NCBI RefSeq assembly: GCF_000685355.1
Contig: NZ_JHET01000012.1
Span: 1-64,000, forward strand
Direction of reading: 5' to 3'
Source of the DNA: Microbacterium sp. CH12i
GTDB lineage: Bacteria; Actinomycetota; Actinomycetes; Actinomycetales; Microbacteriaceae
DNA: 64,000 nt
The notes under the pieces are model-generated. The model ran no database searches, was not told where the DNA came from, and saw only the letters and a list, made by a program, of their open reading frames with translations. This document shows positions 8,430 to 18,117 of the stretch, piece by piece; the stretch's first letter is position 1; the number at the start of each line of letters is the position of its first letter. Made by a program: the position numbers and the translations under genes.

Positions 8430-9752
8430 TTACGCGCGCGCTGCTTCCGAGACGCGGCGAGCTGCGGCGAGAGCCTGCTCGAGGTCTGCCTTCAGATCGT
8501 CGATGTTCTCGAGGCCGACCGACAGACGCACGAGGCCCGGCGTGACGCCAGCCGTGAGCTGCTGTTCTGGCGACAGCTGCGAGTGCGTCGTCGACGCGGG
8601 GTGAATGACAAGTGAGCGCACGTCACCGATGTTGGCGAGGTGGCTGAACAGCTCCAGGCTGTTGACGAACTCGCGACCGGCCTGGACGCCGCCCTTGAGC
8701 TCGAACGACAGCACGGCTCCGACACCCTTGGGGGCGTACTCGTTCGCCTTGGCGTACCACGGCGAGGAGGGGAGCCCGGAGTAGTTCACCGAAGCGACAT
8801 CGCTGTGATTCTCGAGCCACTCGGCGATCTCCTGCGCGTTCTGCACGTGCCGCTCGATGCGCAGCGAGAGCGTCTCGATGCCCTGGATGAGGTTCCAGGC
8901 GCTCTGCGGCGCGATGGCGGAGCCGAGGTCGCGCAGCAGCTGCACGCGCGCCTTGATGATATACGCAAGAGGATCGCCGACCGCGGCCGTGTAGCTGGCG
9001 CCGTGGTAAGACGGATCAGGTTCGGTGAGACCCGGGAACTTCTCGACGTTCTTGGACCACTCGAACTTGCCGCCGTCAACGATTGCACCGCCGATGGTGG
9101 TGCCGTGGCCACCGAGGAACTTGGTCACCGAGTGAACGACGATATCGGCGCCGTGCTCGAACGGGCGGATCAGGTACGGAGTCGCGATCGTGTTGTCGAC
9201 GATCAGAGGGACGCCACCTTCATGGGCGATGTCGGCGATCGTGCGAATGTCGAGCACGTTGATCTTCGGGTTGCCGATGGTCTCTGCGAAGAAGAGCTTC
9301 GTGTTCGGACGCAGGGCGCTGCGCCATTCTTCCGGGTCATCCTGGTTCTCGACGAAGGTGACCTCGATGCCAAGCTTGGCGAGGGTGTACTTGAAGAGGT
9401 TGTACGTGCCGCCGTAGATCGAGCTCGAAGAGACGATGTGATCGCCTGCCTGGGCGACGTTGAGGACGGCAGAGGTAGAAGCTGCCTGGCCGCTGGCGAG
9501 CGCGAGTGCGCCTGTGCCACCTTCAAGGGCTGCCAGTCGCTGCTCTAGAACATCCTGCGTCGGGTTCTGGATGCGGGTGTAGATGTTGCCGAACTCGGCA
9601 AGAGCGAAGAGATTTGCTGCGTGGTCGGCGCTGTCGAAGACGTACGACGTGGTCTGGTAGATCGGCGTAGCCCGTGCCTTGGTGACGGGGTCGGGTGCAG
9701 CGCCGGAGTGGATCTGCTTGGTCTCGAAACGCCAGGTCTCAGATGCGGACAT
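8430..9752 (-). CDS. metY: O-acetylhomoserine aminocarboxypropyltransferase (sulfhydrylase)
   Basis: A 440-residue PLP enzyme of the Cys/Met-metabolism family, condensing O-acetylhomoserine with sulfide to homocysteine. Seen: RFETKQIHSGAAPD at the N-terminus, PIYQTTSYVFDSADHA, ASGQAAST, and HSVTKFLGGHGTTIGG carrying the PLP lysine near residue 210; C-terminal HPASTTHSQL and GLVRLSVGLE. Start ATG 9752 has AGGGAG eight bases upstream; an upstream in-frame extension to 10049 would run into the SDR gene and has no family support. Together with metX it makes the direct sulfhydrylation route. Confidence 0.93.
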   Translation of the reverse strand: MSASETWRFETKQIHSGAAPDPVTKARATPIYQTTSYVFDSADHAANLFALAEFGNIYTRIQNPTQDVLEQRLAALEGGTGALALASGQAASTSAVLNVAQAGDHIVSSSSIYGGTYNLFKYTLAKLGIEVTFVENQDDPEEWRSALRPNTKLFFAETIGNPKINVLDIRTIADIAHEGGVPLIVDNTIATPYLIRPFEHGADIVVHSVTKFLGGHGTTIGGAIVDGGKFEWSKNVEKFPGLTEPDPSYHGASYTAAVGDPLAYIIKARVQLLRDLGSAIAPQSAWNLIQGIETLSLRIERHVQNAQEIAEWLENHSDVASVNYSGLPSSPWYAKANEYAPKGVGAVLSFELKGGVQAGREFVNSLELFSHLANIGDVRSLVIHPASTTHSQLSPEQQLTAGVTPGLVRLSVGLENIDDLKADLEQALAAARRVSEAARA

Positions 9753-9889
9753 GTTGTTCTCCCTGGAACGAATTGAGGTCGTGATGGCGGATGCCGTTGA
9801 TGCGAGAGTACGCAAGGGCGTCCTTGTCAACAACTGATGAGAAATGTTACGTAACATGCGTGCGCGGCGAAACGTCGTACGGTGGAGGC

Positions 9890-10676
9890 ATGGTGACAAG
9901 ACGTGCAGTAGTAACAGGTGCCAGTTCCGGGATCGGCGAGGCCACCGCGCGAGGGTTGCGAGCTCGCGGTTGGGACGTCGTAGGCGTTGCCAGACGCGCG
10001 GACCGGCTGGAGATGCTGGTGAACGAAACCGGCGCCTCTGCGGTCGCATGTGATCTGACCGATGCGGATGCCGTCGCCGCTCTCATCAAGGAGATTGAGG
10101 CCGCAGGACCCGTCCACGCGCTCGTACAGATTGCTGGCGGCGCGCGCGGGACAGACCGCATCGAAGACGCCAGGACCGATGACTGGCAGTGGATGTACGA
10201 CGTAAACGTGCTCGCCACACAGCGTCTCGTTGCCGGTCTCCTGCCGCTGCTGCGGGGAGCGGCAGAGGCCGATGGGCACGCAGACATGGTGTTCGTCACT
10301 TCGACTGCGGCCCAGGGCGCATACCCTGGCGGCGGCGGCTACAACGCGGCCAAGGCCGCAGAGTCGATGCTCGTGCATGCCCTCCGTCAGGAACTGAACG
10401 GCGAGCCGATCCGCGTGGTCGAGGTGGCGCCAGGCATGGTGCACACCGAAGAGTTCACCCTCAACCGTCTTGGTGGCGACCAGCGTGCTGCTGAATCCGT
10501 CTACGCAGGAGTCGATGAGCCGTTGACCGCTGACGACGTCGCGGATGTCATCGGCTATGCACTGGATACCCCCCGGCCGGGTAAACCTTGACCTGATCAC
10601 GATGCGCCCGGTCGCACAATCGGCGCAGCATCTCCTCGCGCGCGGTCCGCTGCGCGTGCGCGGTGGCGAGGGCTGA
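9890..10676 (+). CDS. Short-chain dehydrogenase/reductase, C-terminal frame break
   Basis: YdfG-like SDR of about 260 residues. Seen: [15 protein letters not shown] (NAD(P) binding), QIAGGARG in place of [25 protein letters not shown] with Ser-Tyr-Lys, and [11 protein letters not shown]. The frame from 9890 would stop at 10591 just after YALDTPRPG, but the shifted frame continues [17 protein letters not shown] and ends at 10676, which is the usual family C-terminus. One extra base in the C/G run near 10570-10580 explains it. Probably a serine/3-hydroxyacid-type dehydrogenase; substrate uncertain. Followed 5 bases later by ung. Confidence 0.8.
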
Positions 10677-10681
10677 GGCCG

Positions 10682-11413
10682 ATGCCACAGCGTCCACTGG
10701 CACAGCTAGCGGATGAAGGTCTGATTGACCGAGGATGGGCCGAGGCGCTCGCGCCGGTTGCCGAGGTCATCAGCGGTCTCGGCGAGCGGCTGCGTGAGGA
10801 GCAGGCGCAGGGGCATGGGTACCTCCCGTCCGGCGATCACGTACTGCGTGCGTTTCAGCGACCGCTCGCCGACGTGCGTGTGCTCATCACCGGGCAGGAC
10901 CCCTATCCGACCCCGGGCCACCCGATCGGGCTGTCCTTCGCCGTCGACCGCGAGGTCAGCCCTCTTCCTCGCAGTCTGTCGAACATCTATCGCGAACGCG
11001 AAGACGATCTCGGCATCCCGCCTGCCCCGCACGGCGACCTGACCGCTTGGAGCGACCAGGGAGTTCTGCTGCTGAACCGCGTCCTTACCGTGCGTCCAGG
11101 GGCTGCCGCATCCCACCGCGGTTGGGGATGGGAGACCGTGACCGATCTCGCGATTCGCACGCTCGCGGCGCGTGAGCAGCCGCTCGTCGCGATTCTGTGG
11201 GGAAAGGATGCCGCGAGCCTGCAGCCGATGCTCGGTGACACCCCCGTGATCACCTCGGCGCATCCCTCACCGCTGTCCGCACGACGCGGTTTCTTCGGAT
11301 CTCGGCCGTTTTCACGAGCGAATGCACTTCTCGTTGAACAAGGAGCGCAGCCGATCGACTGGCATGTCGGCGGCGACGATGCGAGTCCAGTTCCCGACCT
11401 GGCACTATTCTGA
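10682..11413 (+). CDS. ung: Uracil-DNA glycosylase, family 1
   Basis: A 243-residue base-excision repair enzyme removing uracil from DNA. Seen: the catalytic water-activating motif [16 protein letters not shown] near residue 69, [12 protein letters not shown] near 127, and the minor-groove loop [21 protein letters not shown] near 193-212. All family-1 hallmarks and normal length are present. It lies close behind the SDR gene, suggesting shared transcription. Confidence 0.95.
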   Translation: MPQRPLAQLADEGLIDRGWAEALAPVAEVISGLGERLREEQAQGHGYLPSGDHVLRAFQRPLADVRVLITGQDPYPTPGHPIGLSFAVDREVSPLPRSLSNIYREREDDLGIPPAPHGDLTAWSDQGVLLLNRVLTVRPGAAASHRGWGWETVTDLAIRTLAAREQPLVAILWGKDAASLQPMLGDTPVITSAHPSPLSARRGFFGSRPFSRANALLVEQGAQPIDWHVGGDDASPVPDLALF

Positions 11414-11417
11414 CCTC

Positions 11418-12028
11418 ATGCAGTTCGAGCCCGGTGACCAACGTCGACGGATGCCGCGGCATCTGCAGGCACCGGTGCCAGAACCTGACACGTTTTCGTT
11501 CGTCATCAGACCAGCCAAGGTCGGTGATCTGCCCGACATCCGGTCGATTTACAATCACTACGTCGCGAACTCCGTGGTCACCTTTGATGAAAAGCCCAGC
11601 ACGCACCGCTACTGGCGCGAGAAGTTCGCGATGCTGACCAAGCTCAAGCTGCCGTTCCTCGTCGCAGCGACCCCGTCGAATCAAGTGATCGGCTATGCCT
11701 GGTGCAACCGTGGGCTTCGAAGACGGCATACCGCTACACCGTGGAGGATTCGATCTACCTCGGTCCGAGTGCTGGTGGCAAAGGTTTGGGAACAGCGTTG
11801 CTCGAGGCGCTGATCGCCGCATGCGAGCAAATTAATCTGCGCGAGATCGTGGCTGTTATCAGTGACAGCGGCGCGGAACCATCGATCCGGCTGCACACCA
11901 AGCTCGGTTTCGTTGAGGTCGGCCGGATGGGCAGGGTCGGGTTCAAATTCGGCCGATCGCTGGGAACGGTCTACTTGCAGCGCTCGCTCAAACCGAGGTC
12001 GCGCCGCCGCGTTCTGCGCCGGGGATGA
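11418..12028 (+). CDS. GNAT acetyltransferase of the phosphinothricin-acetyltransferase type, one frame break
   Basis: The first frame gives FVIRPAKVGDLPDIRSIYNH and NSVVTFDEKP, then GYAW; the remainder, ASKTAYRYTVEDSIYLGP, GGKGLGTALLEALIA and RMGRVGFKFGRSL, is in the next frame from about 11702. Adding one G in GCCTGG(G)TGCAACC restores YAWVQPWASKTAYR, the PAT/bar-type pattern. These enzymes N-acetylate phosphinothricin, methionine sulfoximine or similar amines; the native substrate is unknown. The 3' end overlaps the convergent ABC ATPase gene by 41 bases. The first ~25 residues before FVIRPA are extra relative to typical family members. Confidence 0.78.
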
Positions 12029-12799
12029 CGGGGATCGCCGCGAGAAGCCGTTTGGTGTAGTCCTGCTGCGGGTGAAGCAGCACGTCCTGAGTCGTGCCGC
12101 GCTCGACGATGCGGCCGTCTTTCATGACAGCGACGGTGTCGCAGAGGTGCTGGACGACACCGATGTCGTGAGAGACAACGATCAGGGTGAGATCCTCAGA
12201 CTGGAGCAGTTGCTGGAACAGCTCGAGAATTTGGGCGCGTACGGTGACATCGAGCGCAGAGAGCGGCTCGTCTCCGATAAGGATGCGCGGGCGATGCGCA
12301 ATCGCGCGGGCAATGGCGACGCGCTGACGCTGGCCGCCAGAGAACTCGTGTGGGTAGCGGTCCGCCATCTCCGGCTCGAGACCGACCTGCGTCAAAACCT
12401 CGCGCACGCGCTCATGGTGATCGCCCTCGATGCCGAGGGCCCACAGTGGCTCTGCGATGATCTGGCTGGCGCTCATGCGTGGATCGAGCGACGCGTAAGG
12501 GTCTTGGAAGACGAGTCCGGTCTGGCGGCGCAGCCAATGCAACTGACGCGCGGACTGTGAGGCGATTACCTGCTTGCCGTCGATAGAAATCGCACCGGAC
12601 GTCGGACGATCAAGGCCGAGGAGAAGGCGCACGAGCGTCGATTTTCCAGAGCCGGATTCGCCGATGATGCCGATGCTTCGCCAGCTTCGATGTCGAGATC
12701 GGTCGGGTAGAGGGCGGTCTGCGTGCTCGCACGCTCGAATATCGTGTGGGTGGGTACCGGGAACTCGCGGCTGAGGCCGCGGGCTTCGATCAGACTCAT
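11988..12799 (-). CDS. Peptide-type ABC transporter ATP-binding protein (OppF/DppF-like), one frame break
   Basis: Starts MSLIEARGLSREFPVP at ATG 12799, overlapping the upstream ATPase stop (ATGA). Near 12685 the frame changes; the body reads IGIIGESGSGKSTLVRLLLG (Walker A), FSGGQRQRVAIARAIAHRP (signature), LIGDEPLSALDV (Walker B) and VVSHDIGVVQHL. One missing base between DIEAGEA and IGIIG explains the break. About 270 residues, somewhat shorter at the C-terminus than OppF. Last gene of a five-gene import operon; energizes uptake of peptides, opines or similar ligands. Confidence 0.85.
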
Positions 12800-13587
12800 G
12801 CGTTGCCACCTTCCGGCCGCCACAGCGTCGCCGTGGCGTCGCGCAGCAACGCCTGCGTGATGGGCGACGTCGGGGCGGTGAGCAGCCTCGACACCGGCGC
12901 CTGCTCGATCACCCGCCCGTTGTCGAGCACAACACCGTGTGTGGCAACCTGGGCGAGCACGGCGAGGTCGTGGGTGATGAACATCAACGACATACCGTGC
13001 TCTTCGACGAGGGATAGCAGCAGTTTCAGGATCTCGGCCTGAATCGTCACATCGAGCGCCGTCGTGGGTTCGTCGGCGATGAGCAGCTGCGGACGGCACG
13101 CGAGTGCCATTGCGATCGCCACCCGCTGCCGCTGGCCGCCAGAGAGCTGGTGGGGATATTTCCGCACGATCGACTCAGCGTCAGATAGATGCACACGCGT
13201 AGCCTCGGCGATCGCCCTCTTGCGGGCTTCGCTCCGGCTCGCGCCGGTGTGGATCCGAACGGATTCGGCGATTTGTCTGCCCACCGTGCGGATCGGGTTC
13301 AGCGCCGTGCGGGGTTCCTGGAACACGATGCCGATGTCGTCACCGCGGAAGTGGGCAAGCTCCCGGTCTGGCATCCCGATCAATTCGGTGTCATTCCAAC
13401 GGATGCTACCGCTCGCCGTTGCACCGTCGGGGAGCAGCCCGAGAATCGCGAGCGCCGTGAGGGACTTGCCCGAACCGGATTCGCCGATCAAGCCGACGCG
13501 CGCGCCATCGGGCACCTCGAAGGAGATGCTGTCGATGACCCGTCGCTCGTCGATGGTGACGACAAGGTCCTGCACGACGAGGCTCAT
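12796..13587 (-). CDS. Peptide-type ABC transporter ATP-binding protein (OppD/DppD-like)
   Basis: 263 residues from ATG 13587, which overlaps the permease stop (ATGA). Seen: IGESGSGKSLTALAILGLLP (Walker A), VFQEPRTALNPIRTVG (Q-loop), QLSGGQRQRVAIAMALACRP (signature), LLIADEPTTALDVTIQAEIL (Walker B) and FITHDLAVLAQV (H-loop). Shorter at the C-terminus than classical OppD, lacking a clear cysteine cluster for an iron-sulfur site. Works as a heterodimer with the next ATPase. Confidence 0.9.
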   Translation of the reverse strand: MSLVVQDLVVTIDERRVIDSISFEVPDGARVGLIGESGSGKSLTALAILGLLPDGATASGSIRWNDTELIGMPDRELAHFRGDDIGIVFQEPRTALNPIRTVGRQIAESVRIHTGASRSEARKRAIAEATRVHLSDAESIVRKYPHQLSGGQRQRVAIAMALACRPQLLIADEPTTALDVTIQAEILKLLLSLVEEHGMSLMFITHDLAVLAQVATHGVVLDNGRVIEQAPVSRLLTAPTSPITQALLRDATATLWRPEGGNA

Positions 13588-14453
13588 GCGACCACCACCG
13601 GGGTATGCGTCTCTGCCCGACGATGCTGCAGCGTCGGGTCGGTGGCTTCGCGGAGGGCGTCGCCGAGCAGGTTCAGGGCGAGCACGGTGGTGGTGATGGC
13701 GAGGCCGGGCCACACGACGGACAGCGGGTGGACGCTGATGTAGCGCTGCAGATCGGCGAGCAGGATGCCCCAGGACGGCTCAACGACAGACGCGCCGAAG
13801 CCGAGGTAGGACAACCCTGCCTCGGCGAGCACGGCAACAGCCATTGACCAGGACAGTTGCACGATGAACACCGGGGCAACGTTCGGAAGAAGATGCCGCA
13901 GCAGGTTTTGCGAGTTGGTGAGTCCGGACGCTCGCCCTGCGAGTACGAAGTCGCTCTGCTGCACCCGGCGCAGCTCTGGACGAGTGACTCGGGCGATGTT
14001 CACGCCGAAGCCGATGCCGACTGCCCAGATCACCACCCACAGTGAACCGCCCCACACCGAGGAGATCATCATGGCGATGATCAGCACCGGGAAGGCGATC
14101 AGAATGTCGACGAGCACGGCGACGACCTCTCGCATCCACCGCATCGTCAGTGCGCCGAGCGCGGCGAGCGCGATGCCGATGATTGTCGCGACGATACCGG
14201 CTCCGACGCTCACAAACACAGTCGTGCGGGTTCCAGCCATGATGAGGCTCAGGATGTCGCGGCCGGTGCCGTCGGTGCCGAGCAGATGCGGCCAACTCGG
14301 CACAGCCCACCGGTTGGGGATGTCGGCCGCCAACGGATTGAACGGCGTCCAGAACACCGAGACGAGTGCGACTAGGGCGATCACCGCGACGGCGATGAGG
14401 CCGAAGCGCCCGGTAGCGCTCTGGACGAGCGAGCGCAGCCAGCGGGGCATCAT
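13584..14453 (-). CDS. Peptide-type ABC transporter permease (DppC-like)
   Basis: 289 residues with an N-terminal membrane anchor and five further predicted membrane segments. LLGTDGTGRDILSLIMAGTR, the OppC N-terminal extension motif, is clear, and the EAA-like loop RASGLTNSQNLLRHLLPN contacts the ATPase. Overlaps dppB-like and dppD-like neighbours by four bases on each side, so translation is coupled. Confidence 0.9.
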   Translation of the reverse strand: MMPRWLRSLVQSATGRFGLIAVAVIALVALVSVFWTPFNPLAADIPNRWAVPSWPHLLGTDGTGRDILSLIMAGTRTTVFVSVGAGIVATIIGIALAALGALTMRWMREVVAVLVDILIAFPVLIIAMMISSVWGGSLWVVIWAVGIGFGVNIARVTRPELRRVQQSDFVLAGRASGLTNSQNLLRHLLPNVAPVFIVQLSWSMAVAVLAEAGLSYLGFGASVVEPSWGILLADLQRYISVHPLSVVWPGLAITTTVLALNLLGDALREATDPTLQHRRAETHTPVVVA

Positions 14454-15400
14454 GCTGCCTCCCTTTGACGCGGGTCGACGAAGTGGTGGATGAGGTCGAC
14501 GAGAAAGCCGATCACGAGCACGAACCCGGTGAGTACGAGCAGCTCGCTCTGCACCTTGATCAGGTCACGCGTACCGACGTCGGCGACCAGCATCCGTCCG
14601 ATACCGGGAAGGGTGAAAAGCTGTTCGATCACGACAGAGCCGACGATGATTCCCGCGATCTGCAGACCCAGCACCGTCACGATCGACAGCCCCACTGCGG
14701 GGATGCCGTGCTGGATGAGCGCACGGTTGCGGGTGAGGCCTTTGGCAGCCGCAGTGCGGACGAAGTCCTGTCCGCGGGCGTGCAGAGTGGCGCTGCGCAC
14801 GAATCGCAGCAGCATCGCACCCTCGACGATGCCGATGGTCAGTGCGGGAAGCAGCAGCGCGCGAAGTGCCTGCCACGGCTCATTCCAGCCACCACGCGGG
14901 AAGCCCTGGGCAGGCAACCACCCCAGCCAGACCGCGAACACCACGATGAGCATCATTCCGGCCCAGATCACCGGGACAGCAGCGAATGCCTGTGCGGTGA
15001 CGCTGAGCGCGGTTCCTCCGGCGCGGCCACGCAACAGCGCGGAGAGAATGCCGAAGGGGATAGCGATCAGAAGAGCGATCGTGAGTGCCATCAGCCCGAG
15101 AGGCACCGTGACTTGCGCCTTCTCTGCGAGTTCTGTGCCCACCGAGGCGCCGCTGAGCTGAGAGGTGCCGAGGTCGCCGGTGAGCACGCCCCCGATCCAC
15201 TCGCCGTATTGTGCGATCAGCGGCCGGTTGAGTCCGAGTGACTCGCGCAGCGAATCGACCTGTGCAGGTGAGGCCTGTGTGCCCGCGATGAGCTGTGCGA
15301 CGTCTCCGGGGAAGACCCGGAGAGTAAGGAAGATGAGCACGCTCGACACGAAGAGCCCTGCGATCAGCAGGACCCCTCGTGTGAGCGTGTAGCGGATCAC
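14450..15400 (-). CDS. Peptide-type ABC transporter permease (DppB-like)
   Basis: 316 residues, six predicted membrane segments. Seen: FLTLRVFPGDVAQLIAGTQA and LRESLGLNRPLIAQYGEWIG near the N-terminus as in OppB/DppB, and the EAA-like loop FVRTAAAKGLTRNRALIQHG. It begins six bases after the binding-protein gene. Forms the membrane channel with the DppC-like subunit. Confidence 0.9.
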   Translation of the reverse strand: MIRYTLTRGVLLIAGLFVSSVLIFLTLRVFPGDVAQLIAGTQASPAQVDSLRESLGLNRPLIAQYGEWIGGVLTGDLGTSQLSGASVGTELAEKAQVTVPLGLMALTIALLIAIPFGILSALLRGRAGGTALSVTAQAFAAVPVIWAGMMLIVVFAVWLGWLPAQGFPRGGWNEPWQALRALLLPALTIGIVEGAMLLRFVRSATLHARGQDFVRTAAAKGLTRNRALIQHGIPAVGLSIVTVLGLQIAGIIVGSVVIEQLFTLPGIGRMLVADVGTRDLIKVQSELLVLTGFVLVIGFLVDLIHHFVDPRQREAA

Positions 15401-15406
15401 CCGGAA

Positions 15407-16921
15407 CTACTCGGCAGCGACGGTGACACCCGCCAGGTTAATGCGCGAGTTGATCGAGTCCTCCGGGAATCCGGAGACGATGGGGCGCACCGCTGTGATG
15501 GTGGCGCCGTTGTACAGCCAGTCTGCGGCGTGGTCTTCGGAGACGATGCGCGCAGCCTTCGCGAGGAGCTTGGCCGAAGCATCCGGATCGATCTCGGCGA
15601 GGGCCTCGGCGTACAGCTTCTGCACCTCCGGGTTGTCGTAGTTGAAGTAGTAGTCCGGGTTGGCGAAGTTGCCGAAGTCGCGCGGTTCGACGTGCAGGAC
15701 ATAGCTGAGTTCGTAGTCCTTGTTCGTGTAGACGTCCTCGAGCCAGGTCGGGAACTCCACCGAGTCGACCTCGAGCGTGACGCCAACCTTCGCGAAGTCC
15801 GAGACCAGCACCTGCGGTACTGTCGTGCCGTAGAAGGCGGGGATCGTGAGGGTCAGGTCCAGATTCTTCTGACCAGCCTCTGCGAGCAATTCCTTGGCGC
15901 GCTCCGGGTCATACGGTGCGACATCAGAGAGATCTTCATATCCGGGGTCAAGCTCCGGAATTGGTCCGTACAGTGTTGTGCCTGAGCCTGTCGCCTCAAC
16001 GAGCGCGTCGTGGTCGATGGCGAGTCTGAGCGCCTCACGCACGCGCACGTCATCGAGTGGGGGCTTCGCGTTGTTGAACGCGAGCGTTGCCTTGTCAGTG
16101 GTGCGACCAGTCGTGAGCACGAAGTCACCGGAGTCTTCGAGCTGCGGTGCGAGGTTCGGGTCGACGGCGGTGAGTACATCCAGGCTGCCGTCGAGAGCCG
16201 CGTTGACTCCGGCGGTGAAGTCGGGGATGTATTCGAAGACGACCTCTGCGACGCCGGCCGGATCGCTCCAGTAGTCGGGGTAGCGGGCGAAGGTGATCGC
16301 GCTGCCCTTGCTCCAGCTCTGCAGGGTGAATGGGCCGGTACCGTTCTCTGCCGTCTTCAGATCGGTAGCGTCCCCGGACTTGAAGACGAGGCCAGCGGGT
16401 CCCGTGAGCGCGAACAAGAAGTTCTGGTTCGGCTGCGTCAGCGTGATGACGATCGAGGAAGCGTCAGGTGCGGTGATCGCGGCGACGTTGGCGAAATCGG
16501 CGAAGCCCTGCAGCGTCTCATCGGTGCGCACCGATTCGTAGGATGCCACGACATCTGCCGAGGTCAGGGGAGTGCCATCGTGGAACGTGATGCCCTCGTT
16601 GAGCGTGAATGTGTAGGTGAGGCCGTCATCGGACATCTCGTACTTCGAGGCAAGTCGCGGTTCGATCGCGTTGTCTTGCGAACGGGTCACGAGCCCCTCG
16701 TAGATGTTGTCAATGAGGATCTGCTCGATCGCTGCCCCGCTGGTGTGGCGGATGTCGAGGTTGCTCGGCTCGAGAACAAGGCCAACGGTGAGCGTGGCGT
16801 TCAGGTCGGGCTCTCCACTCGACGTCTTCACAGGCTCGGGCGAGCCGGTGCACGCGCTCAGGACGACGGCGGTTGCGGCGAGCGCGGAGATGATGGCGAG
16901 GCGTCTGTTACGGCGATTCAT
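15407..16921 (-). CDS. Family 5 extracellular solute-binding lipoprotein
   Basis: 504 residues. The N-terminus has a basic start (MNRRNRRLAI), a hydrophobic core and the lipobox LSAC near residues 21-24, predicting a membrane-anchored lipoprotein. The body matches the SBP_bac_5 family: GLVTRSQDNAIEPRLASKY, YTFTLNEGITFHDGTPLTSA and VREALRLAIDHDALV. These bind peptides, opines, nickel or heme; this sequence does not decide. First gene of the importer operon running to 11988. The 108-base gap upstream presumably holds the promoter; I see no clear operator. Confidence 0.9.
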   Translation of the reverse strand: MNRRNRRLAIISALAATAVVLSACTGSPEPVKTSSGEPDLNATLTVGLVLEPSNLDIRHTSGAAIEQILIDNIYEGLVTRSQDNAIEPRLASKYEMSDDGLTYTFTLNEGITFHDGTPLTSADVVASYESVRTDETLQGFADFANVAAITAPDASSIVITLTQPNQNFLFALTGPAGLVFKSGDATDLKTAENGTGPFTLQSWSKGSAITFARYPDYWSDPAGVAEVVFEYIPDFTAGVNAALDGSLDVLTAVDPNLAPQLEDSGDFVLTTGRTTDKATLAFNNAKPPLDDVRVREALRLAIDHDALVEATGSGTTLYGPIPELDPGYEDLSDVAPYDPERAKELLAEAGQKNLDLTLTIPAFYGTTVPQVLVSDFAKVGVTLEVDSVEFPTWLEDVYTNKDYELSYVLHVEPRDFGNFANPDYYFNYDNPEVQKLYAEALAEIDPDASAKLLAKAARIVSEDHAADWLYNGATITAVRPIVSGFPEDSINSRINLAGVTVAAE

Positions 16922-17029
16922 GGGATGTGCGGATCCTCTCGGGGCGGCAGGTGCTGTGTGCCGATTCGGTTCGAGCTTAGGGATGAGCGGTGAAAGGGTT
17001 CAGGACAAAGGAATAGGAGGTCACATTCC

Positions 17030-17953
17030 TCACGCCGGGGAGTGCACGCTGGCGCGGATCAACTCGGCAAGCTCGCCCGGTGCCGTCTCTTGCACGTTGT
17101 GGGTGGCGTTCATGTCAATTACGTGGGCGGTGGGCACGCGGTTCTGCAGTTCTTCGGCGTCTGCTTCGCTAACGAAACCGGAGGTTGCACGTACGAGCGT
17201 GATCGGCGCCTTCACCGCGGACAGGTCGTCCCAGCCAGTGCTATTAACGATCGCTGGTGCTGCGGCCGTGACCCCGTCGGGCGTCGTCAGGATCTGAGCT
17301 GCGAGTCGGGCGAAATGGTGCTTCCATTCCACGCGACCGTCGGGGCGCACCCTCGAATTGAAGAAGACCCCACGTTCGGTATCTGCACGCGATCCGCCGA
17401 ATCCGGCGGCAATGGCGCGGTCGACCAGTTCGTCGCGTGATGCGAAGTCGGTAGGTCCCGCGTAGAACGCACGAAGGGCGGACGGCCCTGCACTGGCGTT
17501 GATGCCGGGGGTGATGTCGACAATGATGAGCTCACGTACCAGGTCAGGTCGGGCGGATGCCACGGCTGCGGCCGTCAGACCACCCAATGACTGGCCGACG
17601 AGGATCTGCGGCTCGGTTGTCCACTGTTCTAGGGCGGCAACGATATCGGCCGCGAGGGTGCGGCCCGAGTAGTCGACGTCTTTGCGCCAAGTGGAATCGC
17701 CGTGGCCAGCCAGGTCGATCGCGAGTGCCGGCTGCTGCAACAGCAGTGCGGTGGTGTCCCAGGTATGGGCGTTGAGCCCGGCACCGTGGAGGAGGACGAC
17801 GGTAGGTGTGCCGCGTCCGTATTTCAGAGCGCTGAGTTCGCGGCCGTCGGCCAGCGTGAGCGTCACACGCTCTACTGTGGGAACCGGAACGCCGAGCGAC
17901 TGTGCTTGGCCGGGAAGATAGCGGAACTCGCTGTTGTCTGTCGTCACGCCCAT
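17030..17953 (-). CDS. Alpha/beta hydrolase
   Basis: 307 residues from ATG 17953, which has GGAG eight bases upstream. Seen: VVLLHGAGLNAHTWD (oxyanion HG), the nucleophile elbow VGQSLGGLTAAAVA, and a C-terminal histidine in MNATHNVQETAP; the acid is probably in ITLVRATSGFV. A cytosolic serine hydrolase with an alpha/beta fold, perhaps esterase, epoxide hydrolase-like or C-C hydrolase. The substrate is unknown. Transcribed away from the glycosyltransferase gene at 18118; the 164 bases between are relatively AT-rich and likely hold divergent promoters. Confidence 0.8.
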   Translation of the reverse strand: MGVTTDNSEFRYLPGQAQSLGVPVPTVERVTLTLADGRELSALKYGRGTPTVVLLHGAGLNAHTWDTTALLLQQPALAIDLAGHGDSTWRKDVDYSGRTLAADIVAALEQWTTEPQILVGQSLGGLTAAAVASARPDLVRELIIVDITPGINASAGPSALRAFYAGPTDFASRDELVDRAIAAGFGGSRADTERGVFFNSRVRPDGRVEWKHHFARLAAQILTTPDGVTAAAPAIVNSTGWDDLSAVKAPITLVRATSGFVSEADAEELQNRVPTAHVIDMNATHNVQETAPGELAELIRASVHSPA

Positions 17954-18117
17954 ATTCTGCTCCGAACTACGCGCGCTCGCGAAACTGGAGATCAATATGA
18001 CCAGTAACTATATAGTAATACTTGTCAGAACAATGAAGAATCACACGTAGAAGTTGTCTATCTGTTTTCTGATCTGCTGAACCCCTCTCACAGCACAGGT
18101 TGTTAAGGTCGTCCGCT

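Noticed and set aside
9753..10049. N-terminal extension of metY
   Set aside because: It would run through the divergent SDR start region and lacks family support; ATG 9752 has a good ribosome binding site.
17009..17030. AGGAAT/ATTCCT repeat between hydrolase and binding-protein genes
   Set aside because: Six bases with ten-base spacing is weak, and it abuts a stop codon without clear promoter geometry.
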